NCBI GenBank assembly: GCA_022483465.1
Contig: JAKVNF010000003.1
Coordinates: forward strand, 756,501 to 820,500
Length of the DNA stretch: 64,000 nucleotides
Origin: Lachnospiraceae bacterium
GTDB lineage: Bacteria; Bacillota; Clostridia; Lachnospirales; Lachnospiraceae
Direction: 5' to 3'
Shown here: piece after piece, positions 43,791 through 50,993 of the stretch
Position numbering within the stretch: position 1 is the first letter of the stretch
How the letters are laid out: every line of letters starts with the position of its first letter
Made by a program: the position numbers and the translations under genes
The notes under the pieces: model-generated
The model's database searches: none
Seen by the model: the letters and a program-made list of their open reading frames with translations, nothing else
What the model was told of the DNA's origin: nothing

Positions 43791-43920
43791 TGTTGCTTCA
43801 TAATGTTGATTTTAAGTATATTTTTGAACCAAATCGCGCGAGCGCGATGCTCCATCAAAGTTATCCCTAAAGCTCACAGCTTTCTCTGTTGGGGATACCA
43901 TGACAAACTTCAGCATAGAC

Positions 43921-43959
43921 AAAAGAGGAAGAAATGATCTTGTCATCTCTTCCTCTTTT
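43921..43959. terminator. Hairpin upstream of the integrase gene
   Basis: AAAAGAGGAAGA (43921-43932) and TCTTCCTCTTTT (43948-43959) are fully complementary. It could end transcription in either direction, and it lies near the left end of the IS91-like unit. A smaller palindrome, ATCGCGCGAGCGCGAT, is at 43832-43847. The remaining DNA from 43791 to 44136 holds no gene. Confidence 0.6.
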
Positions 43960-44136
43960 CTGTATTCTACAAAAAAAATAACCCACAGATGACCTTGATT
44001 GGCGTCGAGCGTTCATCCATGGGGCTCTCATAAGCAAGGTGAGTTTATCAAGTCCCTTGCAAATCTGCAAGCCCCATCTTTGTCGGCCGGCCAATCATGA
44101 GTTTCATCCCCATACCATCATTGCCGGAACGATTTC

Positions 44137-45057
44137 ATGAGATACCTTGATTCCCCGAAATTCAAAACCGAACTGTCCAGGCTGGAAGTATTTCTGTCCC
44201 TGATCGACTACCGCGAGTCTACCATTCAGGGCTATCTGCAGACCGTCTTCGAGTGCTGTGAATGGCTTGAGAGAACCTATCATGTTTCCCTCGATGATGC
44301 TGATCTTGAACAGCTTCAGAGTTTTCTCGTTTATCTCCATAAGCCCATAAGCAAAGGCGGGAGAGAGCTCAAGCCCAGATCTGTCAACGTCTACAACGTC
44401 AGCATCCGGCGTTATCGTGCTTCCGTTGCGCATGCTCCCATCCCTCTGGAAAACCTTCCGCTGATGAAGGTGGATCATACCCTCCCGAAGGTACCGACGC
44501 GTCAGGAAGTGCAGAAGCTGATTATGGGGACGAAAGATCCGAGAAACCGCCTGATTCTCGCCCTCGGCTTTGGCTGTGCGCTCCGTCTGAATGAAGTCCT
44601 GTCTCTGCGCTTCGGTGATATCTCCATCAAAAGAATGCAGATCACAATTCGTGCGGAAGTCAGCAAGAACCGAAATGAAGGGAAGGTCGAACTTCCAAAA
44701 GATCTCGCGCGGATGCTCTACTTCTACTTCAAAAGATTCCGTCGGGATGCCGGAGAGGGGGACTACCTTTTTCCCGGCAGAGATGCCGCACATCATCTGT
44801 CTGACGGAGCAGTGCAGCGCTTCTTTCAGAAGCGCCTGAAAGAACTCGGATGGGAAAACCGCGGATATCATTTCCATTCCCTCCGACACGCCCATGCGCT
44901 TTTCTACTATCAGGGCGGCGCTGATCTCTTTCAGGTACAGGTCAGACTTCGGCACCGCTCCATTGCTTCCACGATGATCTACGTACAGCTGGATGGTCAG
45001 CTTCAGGAGAGAAAAAACGTTGCAAACCCCTTCGACGGAAACGGCTTCGCGCTCTGA
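44137..45057 (+). CDS. Tyrosine recombinase/integrase paired with an IS91-type transposase
   Basis: A 306-residue phage-integrase family protein with an N-terminal SAM-like DNA-binding domain and a catalytic domain holding Arg150 (ALRLNEVLSL), His247-x-x-Arg250-His251 (HSLRHAH) and the nucleophile Tyr282 (STMIYVQL). The gene overlaps the following transposase frame by up to 65 bp. Pairing of a tyrosine recombinase with an IS91-family transposase is a recurrent arrangement in databases, so I read them as one mobile unit, not as a prophage integrase; no tRNA gene or att core was found. Confidence 0.88.
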   Translation: MRYLDSPKFKTELSRLEVFLSLIDYRESTIQGYLQTVFECCEWLERTYHVSLDDADLEQLQSFLVYLHKPISKGGRELKPRSVNVYNVSIRRYRASVAHAPIPLENLPLMKVDHTLPKVPTRQEVQKLIMGTKDPRNRLILALGFGCALRLNEVLSLRFGDISIKRMQITIRAEVSKNRNEGKVELPKDLARMLYFYFKRFRRDAGEGDYLFPGRDAAHHLSDGAVQRFFQKRLKELGWENRGYHFHSLRHAHALFYYQGGADLFQVQVRLRHRSIASTMIYVQLDGQLQERKNVANPFDGNGFAL

Positions 45058-46477
45058 AAAAACAAAAAAGATGGTACCCTCGAGCCGGCCAGGCAGAACC
45101 TTCCGCCTTCCTGACAGTCAGACTGCGATCAGAGTCCGCAGATGCATTACCGGCTTCAGACAGGAAAAAGAGCCTTCAAGATATCGAATCCGCCAGATCT
45201 TCCGGAGATTTCTCCCAGACTATCTGGCAAAGCACGGAAAGGAAATGCCGCCCGAAAAGGTGAAGATTCTCCGTCTCATGGCACAATGCGGCACGGGAGA
45301 TCTGGGTTATATTGTCTCCATCTGCCCTGACTGCGGAGAAATTTCGTTTACACCGAGATCCTGCGGCAACTCGAACTGCCCCTGCTGTGGCTTTTTTCGC
45401 CGTGAAAAGTGGATCGCTGAGCGCAGGTCCGAAGTCATTCACGGGATGTCCTACCATCATCTTGTGTTCACGGTTCCCCACGATCTGAATGAGTTGATCT
45501 ACAACAATCAGAAGGCTCTGCTGGATCTTCTGTTTCATTCCGCGCAGGATGCCCTTCTGGAGCTCTGCCTTGAAAGGCACAACATTAAGCCCGGAATCAT
45601 CATGGTGCTCCACACTTTTGGGAGCAGTATGACGCTCCACTACCACCTGCACGTGCTGATCTCCGCAGGCGGACTGACACCGGATGACGCCTCCTTTAAG
45701 AAGATCAGGGGCTTCTTCCTCCCTGTCCAGAAGATATCCGGACGATACCGGAAGCACTTCATGAGAGGACTCAAGCGGCTCTACAGAAAGGGAAAACTTT
45801 CCTTCAATGGCTCTGCCGCACCCTATGAGAGTGAGGAGTCATTCCAGAACTTGTGCGACGAGTGCTACAAGTGCCTCTGGAATGTCAACCTCAAGAGGTA
45901 TGGCTCTTACTCTGAAGAAGACAGGGAGCGGGATCCGTCACTTCCGGATGTGGAGGATGTCATAGGTTATTTCGGGCGGTACGCCGATAGAACGGCAATC
46001 ACTTCCTCCCGGATCAGGGACGTCTCGGACAGCGGTATCACGTTTGAGTACAAGGACTATCATACCGATGGTTCGTACGACAAGAAGGACATGGTACTCA
46101 CGCCGGAAGAATTCATCCGACGGTTTTCACTTCACATCCTTCCAAAGGGAGTACGCAAGATCCGGATGGCAGGGTATCTTGCCGGGAATGTCCGTAAAAA
46201 GAAGCTTGCAAGGATCCACGAAATTCTGGGTGACGAATATGTACCGAGTCTGATTCGCGGAATGAAAAGCTGCGAGGTCATGAAGGCCCTTTTTGATAAG
46301 GATCCGGCCCGCTGCTCCAACTGTGGGGCACAGATGCATGCCTTTCTCTTCAGCATGGATAAGACAGCGATCTATCTCAGAGCAATGGGGAAGGTTGAAG
46401 GAAGCAGCTATATCGAAATACCCCGGTATTGCCGGGGACCGGATGGAATGTTGGATGTCTCCCATCCGCGCTTTTAA
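44993..46477 (+). CDS. IS91-family HUH (Y1) transposase
   Basis: About 494 residues if started at 44993; an ATG at 45071 is an alternative and neither has a clear ribosome binding site. A zinc region (CPDCGEISFTPRSCGNSNCPCC), the HUH motif H218-L-H220 in LHYHLHVLIS, and the catalytic Tyr330 in YADRTAITSSRI are present, as in IS91/ISCR rolling-circle transposases. These nick one strand and move by replication without target duplication. All motifs are intact. Confidence 0.9.
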   Translation: MVSFRREKTLQTPSTETASRSEKTKKMVPSSRPGRTFRLPDSQTAIRVRRCITGFRQEKEPSRYRIRQIFRRFLPDYLAKHGKEMPPEKVKILRLMAQCGTGDLGYIVSICPDCGEISFTPRSCGNSNCPCCGFFRREKWIAERRSEVIHGMSYHHLVFTVPHDLNELIYNNQKALLDLLFHSAQDALLELCLERHNIKPGIIMVLHTFGSSMTLHYHLHVLISAGGLTPDDASFKKIRGFFLPVQKISGRYRKHFMRGLKRLYRKGKLSFNGSAAPYESEESFQNLCDECYKCLWNVNLKRYGSYSEEDRERDPSLPDVEDVIGYFGRYADRTAITSSRIRDVSDSGITFEYKDYHTDGSYDKKDMVLTPEEFIRRFSLHILPKGVRKIRMAGYLAGNVRKKKLARIHEILGDEYVPSLIRGMKSCEVMKALFDKDPARCSNCGAQMHAFLFSMDKTAIYLRAMGKVEGSSYIEIPRYCRGPDGMLDVSHPRF

Positions 46478-46796
46478 TAAAGATTCTTTTCAGGTCATCT
46501 GCCCGGATGGCCTATTTCTCATGTCACAACGTCTGTAAATCCCACCCGGTCAACGGTTCAGAAGAAGAAAGATGGGTTTCTGAGCCAGGGTATTCAAGCC
46601 AAGTCGGATGCTAAAAATTCCTAACTATTCCCATAGTCTACGCTGAGAGCGATTCGGTTCAAAACAAAGGATAGTTGCCGGCCCCCTACGGGAACCGGCA
46701 ACTATCCTTCACAATTTGTATTTAAAAATGTTGATGCTGGTACAGGATCAGCAATACAATAGGATAAGGAAAGCCCGGTTTGTTTGGAGGCGTGTG
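46478..46796. other. Right end of the IS91-like unit and leader of the ATPase gene
   Basis: No gene. Contains the perfect hairpin at 46669-46707 and, from about 46720, sequence resembling the spacer of the duplicated unit (AATGTTGATG..., GCAATACAAT) that also occurs at 50321-50395. The IS91-like insertion therefore probably ended between 46707 and 46720. Confidence 0.5.
46669..46707. repeat. Perfect 13-bp hairpin at the IS91-like right end
   Basis: GGATAGTTGCCGG (46669-46681) and CCGGCAACTATCC (46695-46707) around a 13-nt loop. Rolling-circle elements carry such hairpins near ori or ter ends; no T-run follows, so a terminator is less likely. Confidence 0.6.
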
Positions 46797-47477
46797 ATGC
46801 TGCAAAGAAAAGTGATTCGGCAATTGAGGGTATGGAAACAGCACAAGAAAAAGAAGTGTCTGATTGTGCAGGGCGCAAGGCAGGTCGGAAAAACTTTTGC
46901 CGTTGAGCAGTTTGCTGCAGAGGAATATGAGGAGCTGCTGGAGATCAACTTTAAGGAGACACCTTCTGCGATGGAGATCTTCTCGGGCGATCTCTCTGTA
47001 GAGGCGATGTGTACCGCAATTCAGTTCCGATACCCAAAATTGATGATGAAGCCGGGGAAAACACTGATCTTTCTGGATGAAATCCAGGAATGTCCGGAAG
47101 CTGTCACCTCGCTGAAGTTCTGGGCGATCGACGACCGGTTTGACGTCATCGCCTCTGGGTCACTTCTCGGAATCGATTTTCGCAGATCATCCTCTTACCC
47201 GGTGGGCTATGTCGATTACATCCGGATGACAGGGCTGGATTTCGAGGAGTTCCTTTGGGGAATGGGGGTTGCGCCAACAGCGGTCGAAAGTCTGCGGGAG
47301 TATTTCGACAGAGAGAAACCGGTTCCGGCCGCCGTTCATCACCAGATGATGGCGTACTTTCGAAAGTACATCGCGATCGGGGGCATGCCGGAAATCGTGT
47401 GGGCGTATGTCTGCAATCACGACTTTCGGGAGACGGATCGATTGCAGAAGGACCTGCTGCAGGGATATCTTTCTCAC
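46797..47477 (+). pseudogene. DUF4143 AAA ATPase, N-terminal part (interrupted by the IscB element)
   Basis: The first 227 codons of an ATPase of the DUF4143 family: Walker A GARQVGKT (residues 26-33), Walker B LIFLDEIQECPEA, and a family ATPase core to LLQGYLSH. GGAGG precedes the ATG. The frame then meets TAA at the very first codon of the inserted element. The remainder lies at 49348-49980. Joined, the two parts give a 437-residue protein of normal length. The family is widespread and its function is poorly known. Confidence 0.88.
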
Positions 47478-47917
47478 TAACCCCACGGCAAGCCGTGGGG
47501 GTTGTGTGACAACACAGCCCCCATCGGCCTAACGTGAGGACTGCAGCACCATCGCAGTCCTGAGTGAGTAGCCTCACGCCTGTCCAAAAACCTTCTGATT
47601 GCGGATGGGCTACGTTATCAGCAAATTCGGCAGATCAGTTCCGGCTTGTCTGCTCGTGAACACAGGCACCAGTGGATGCTCTCACAAGTCCACTGCTCTG
47701 CGGTGTGTCACTAAACATTTCTGAGGGTAGGAGGAGTGTGATACACAACAAACTGCTGACAACATTGGCGATGTGGACCCGCCGAACGGGGCTTCTTCCT
47801 CCGGGAAGGAGCCTCCTGTAGGCAGAACCCCGTGTATGCCTTCCCTGAGGAGACACAGCACGGGAAGCCGTAAGGCACCGTAACGATTGTATGATTTTCA
47901 GAAAGGAGGCATCAGTT
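47478..47917 (+). ncRNA. Candidate omega RNA upstream of iscB
   Basis: About 400 nt of non-coding, strongly structured sequence precede iscB, the place where IscB guide scaffolds (omega RNA) are encoded. Visible stems include CCCCACGGC/GCCGTGGGG, GACTGCAG...CGCAGTC, and a GGCTTCTTCC/GGAAGGAGCC pair near 47795-47815. By analogy, the guide would come from DNA left of the element, so the last bases of the ATPase N-part (ending CTTTCTCAC) would be its 3' end. Boundaries and fold are inferred. Confidence 0.6.
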
Positions 47918-49288
47918 ATGCTGACCTATGTACTGGCTGCAGACGGCTCACCGCTGATGCCGACCTACAACATCAAAAAGGTGAGACAGATGCTCAAAGG
48001 CGGCAGAGCAGTCATTGCAGGCCACAAGCCGGGATTTACAATCCGGCTGACCTACGCTCTGCCGGATCAGAAAACGCCGCATACGCAGAAGGTCGAACTC
48101 TGCGAGGATACCGGCTATCAGCACATCGGGGTCTCCATAAAGAGCACAAAGCATGAGTTTGTCCATCTGCAGGTCGATACACTTGCAGATGAGAAGCAGC
48201 ATCACGATGCACAGAGACGGTACCGCCGCACAAGACGAAACCGTCTCCGGTATCGTGAAGCGAGGTTTGACAATCGCACGCACTCCAAGAAGCCCGGATG
48301 GCTTGCACCCTCACTTCAGCATAAAGCGGATATCCATGTGCGTCTTGTATCCACGTTCCAAAAGGTGCTGCCGATTCGTGATGTATACCTTGAAGTAGGG
48401 ACATTCGATACACAGATACTTGAGGCAAAGGAAAAGGACCTGCCAATTCCGGAAGGATCAGACTATCAGCATGGAGCCCGTTACAGCATTGCTACGCTTC
48501 GTGAAGCGGTATTTTATCGTGACGGCTACAAATGCCAGTGCTGCGGCAAGGGGATCGAAGATGGACGGATTCTGCGTGTGCACCATATCGGTTATTGGAA
48601 AACACCGTCTGATCACACAGACCGGATGAGCAACCTGATTACGGTCTGCACAAAATGTCATACGGCAGCAAATCACCAAAAAAAAGGAAAATTATATGGC
48701 TGGAAGCCAAAGATGAAGCCTCTGACCGGTGCGGCATTTATGAACACCGTGCGGTGGAAAATTGTGCAGACTGTCAAAGACTTGGATTCCAGTCTGACTG
48801 TGCATACCACGTATGGAGCATATACAAAGCTGTCACGTCGGGATCACTCCCTTGCCAAGACGCATGCAAATGATGCCTATTGTATGGGAGCGTTTCAGCC
48901 GGTGCACAGAGCGACGGAACAGCTTCTGAAAAAGAAACGCCGCAATAATCGCGTTTTATCGAAGTTTTATGACGCAAAGTATATTGATATCGGGGATGGT
49001 GTCAAAAAGTCCGGATCAGATCTGTCCTGTGGCAGAACAAACCGTTCAGAGCCTCGAAATGGGAAAAAGAACTTTCGGATCTTTCGTGGCAAAAAGGTAA
49101 GCAAAGGACGTATCGCCGTTCGAAAGCAGCGATATCCGATTCAGCCGGGAACACAGGTAATGTATAAAAAGCATACCTATGTTGCAGTTGGAACACACAA
49201 CAACGGCACAGCGGTTGTACTGAATTCAGGCAAAAGCGTATCTGTCAGTAAGCTGCGGATACTGCATCATGCCGGAGCTTTTGTTTGA
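47918..49288 (+). CDS. iscB: IscB RNA-guided endonuclease (PLMP - split RuvC - RRxRR - HNH)
   Basis: A 456-residue protein with the IscB plan: PLMP motif at residues 12-15, RuvC-I Asp64 (EDTGYQHIGVSI), arginine-rich bridge RRYRR at 100-104, RuvC-II Glu159 (LEVGTFDTQ), an HNH domain with CQCCG, His222-His223 (RVHHIG) and NLITVCTKCH, and RuvC-III His316-x-x-Asp319 (HANDAYCMG). IscB is the ancestor-like relative of Cas9 that cuts DNA guided by an omega RNA and helps retain its IS. All catalytic residues seem intact. AAAGGAGG is ten bases before ATG 47918. The C-terminal 120 residues (basic, ending in a beta-rich domain) would bind the RNA or the target-adjacent motif. Confidence 0.9.
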   Translation: MLTYVLAADGSPLMPTYNIKKVRQMLKGGRAVIAGHKPGFTIRLTYALPDQKTPHTQKVELCEDTGYQHIGVSIKSTKHEFVHLQVDTLADEKQHHDAQRRYRRTRRNRLRYREARFDNRTHSKKPGWLAPSLQHKADIHVRLVSTFQKVLPIRDVYLEVGTFDTQILEAKEKDLPIPEGSDYQHGARYSIATLREAVFYRDGYKCQCCGKGIEDGRILRVHHIGYWKTPSDHTDRMSNLITVCTKCHTAANHQKKGKLYGWKPKMKPLTGAAFMNTVRWKIVQTVKDLDSSLTVHTTYGAYTKLSRRDHSLAKTHANDAYCMGAFQPVHRATEQLLKKKRRNNRVLSKFYDAKYIDIGDGVKKSGSDLSCGRTNRSEPRNGKKNFRIFRGKKVSKGRIAVRKQRYPIQPGTQVMYKKHTYVAVGTHNNGTAVVLNSGKSVSVSKLRILHHAGAFV

Positions 49289-49347
49289 GAAAGGGGGACG
49301 GCGCTCCTCCCCGCTGCAAGCGGCGGGGTTTCCGCGCCTGTATTCAT

Positions 49348-49980
49348 TATGACATCGCACATTATGCACCGCCCGTGGAAAAGGTAAAGGCAGAAAAATG
49401 CTATCTGAGTCTTGCCAGACAGCTATTGGATAAAGAGAATCACAAATTTCAGTACAAGGAGATTGAAGCCGGGGCGCGTGCCCAGAAATATTATTCCAGC
49501 ATCGAGTGGCTGCTCCGGGCAGATCTGATTCAGCTCTGCCGAAGAGTAACCGATATCAGATATGATCTGGAGGATTATGCGCAGGATGATTTCTTTCTGG
49601 CATATCCGACTGATTTGTCACTCCTGATCGGGATGAGAGATTTAGAGCTGAAGCAGCGAATTGTAGAAAACACTTTGGCAGGTAATACCAAGGGCGGAAT
49701 TTACGAATGCGCGATTGCGGATGTTCTGCAGAAAAAAGGGTATCCGCTGTATTTCTACAAGAATGAGACGACAAGAAAAGAACTTGATTTTCTTGTGCAG
49801 ATCAAAGGCGAGGTGGTCCCGATTGAGGTCAAGGGAGGCAGTGCGAAAGCGGCGTCCCTGACGGCCCTGCAGGGCAATTGGCCGGAAATCAGCAAAGCGT
49901 TCAAATTCATGGATGGGAACGTCGGCACAGGAGAGAACGGAATTACCTCGCTGCCGCTCTATTTGTCGATGTTTCTTTGA
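49348..49980 (+). pseudogene. DUF4143 AAA ATPase, C-terminal part
   Basis: Codons 228-437 of the interrupted ATPase, beginning YDIAHYAPPVEKVKAEK and including the DUF4143 region with a PD-(D/E)xK-like end (RKELDFLVQIKGEVVPIEVKGG), normal C-terminus. In frame with the N-part once the IscB element is removed. An in-frame ATG within the element's right end (49285) could start translation of an isolated C-terminal fragment but has no clear ribosome binding site. Confidence 0.85.
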
Positions 49981-50040
49981 CGCGAAGGCGGAGCCTGCTG
50001 TTGTCTCTGATTTGTCAGCGCCCGTATTCTCACGTTTCAT

Positions 50041-50345
50041 GTGCGGGCCAACACCGGGAAGATGCCCGGCCGCATCCGGGAGTTCGAGGAGAAGCAGGCA
50101 GCATCCTCCTGACAGGCAGGGCGGCAGACCAATCGCTAATGATCAGAGAAAAGAGCAGGAGCACACATATGTGCCCTGCTTTTTACTTTGGCCTTTGTGA
50201 GAAAGATGCTGACCGGACCCGGTATTTCGGATCGGATGCTGCCTGGCAGCTTCCAAAACCTCCCCGAAGCAGTGCTGCAGAAAGCAGTTCCGGAAGCAGG
50301 CAGAAGACAGAACGGGTAAACAAAATGCTGATTTCATGTACATTC
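50041..50345. repeat. Copy B of the rpe-3' repeat (rpe tail, terminator and spacer)
   Basis: It begins at GTGCGGGCCAA, codes for a copy of the last 23 codons of rpe (RANTGKMPGRIREFEEKQAASS, stop), and continues through a copy of the rpe terminator (50153-50186) to the AAAATGCTGATTTCATGTAC spacer. Preceded by the end of the ATPase unit (CGCGAAGGCGGAGCCTGCTG), a version of which recurs at 50696-50735. Confidence 0.85.
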
Positions 50346-50426
50346 TGCGACTACAATATGTTGAATTCTGTGCAAGATGCGCAATACAATGGGGTATGGG
50401 GAACTCGATTTTTCCGGAGGCGGACA

Positions 50427-50700
50427 ATGCTGCAGCGATACGTGATTTGCGCGATGGAATGGAGCCAGCACAGGATACGGCAGGAAAAGAGCCTGACTTT
50501 CTTGTGCAGGTCATAGGCGAGTCAGTCCCGATGGAAGTCATTGCAGTCAATAGACAGCGCAGAGGAGGCATACCTGACAGCTCTGCAGGACAAATGGCCA
50601 GAGGCAGCAGCGCGCACAATTCATGGATGAGAATGTCGGTACAAGGGGCAAGCGGAAGGTCCCGACTGCCGCTCTGTTTGCCTCTGTTTCATCTACGCGA
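50427..50700 (+). pseudogene. Second copy of the DUF4143 ATPase, internally deleted
   Basis: The first codons (MLQRYVI...WSQH) match the start of the intact-looking ATPase (MLQRKVI...WKQH). About 50 bp later the sequence jumps to its C-terminus (EPDFLVQVIGESVPMEVI compared with ELDFLVQIKGEVVPIEVK), in another frame. So about 1 kb is deleted and the rest is frameshifted. Not a gene any more. From 50700 to the promoter at 50801 there is only AT-rich sequence. Confidence 0.75.
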
Positions 50701-50800
50701 AGGCAGAGGCTGCGGCTGCTTCCGATTTGTCAGTGCTATTTTTTATAAATATTTTATTTTAGCCGTTGCTCTGATTGGCTATCACATATTTCACATTTTA

Positions 50801-50830
50801 TCGACATATCTCAGCATATTTTGATATAAT
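50801..50830 (+). promoter_or_regulatory. Promoter of the GGDEF/EAL gene
   Basis: TCGACA (50801-50806), 18 bp, TATAAT (50825-50830). It leaves a leader of about 155 nt; I looked for a cyclic-di-GMP riboswitch in it and did not recognise one. Confidence 0.65.
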
Positions 50831-50993
50831 GTCCACTGATTTGGGATTACACTGGTTTGCGCGTTCCACCGCTGCGGGACTGTAAAACACGCCAAAGTAC
50901 TGACACCCTGCGCCGCATGCGGATTTTGTCTCTGCAACGCAGCTGCGGATCAGCCCTGGTTGCCCCGGGAAGACAAAGAAGGAGGCCGCTGTC

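Larger units (their letters stand above)
47478..49347 (+). mobile_element. IscB-carrying IS200/IS605-like element (no TnpA)
   Basis: The 1,870-bp element lies exactly between CAC and TATGAC codons of the ATPase gene with no target duplication, as expected of peel-and-paste IS200/605 elements. Subterminal hairpins: left CCCCACGGC/GCCGTGGGG (47481-47500), right CCCCGCTG/CGGCGGGG (49309-49328). It encodes only IscB plus about 440 nt of upstream non-coding DNA; no Y1 transposase, so a TnpA elsewhere would have to move it. Confidence 0.85.

Noticed and set aside
44137-45057. Integrase as mark of a prophage or integrative element with att sites
   Set aside because: No tRNA gene, no excisionase or phage genes beside it, and the flanking 300-bp repeat of the rpe end is better explained by duplication of a unit containing the ATPase gene than by an att core.
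50336-50824. 162-codon open frame after copy B of the rpe repeat
   Set aside because: It is the frameshifted leftover of the second ATPase copy; only the part around FLVQVIGESVPMEVI makes protein sense.
50831-50993. Possible cyclic-di-GMP riboswitch in the leader of the GGDEF/EAL gene
   Set aside because: The conserved riboswitch core sequences are not recognisable and no T-run or masked ribosome binding site is evident.
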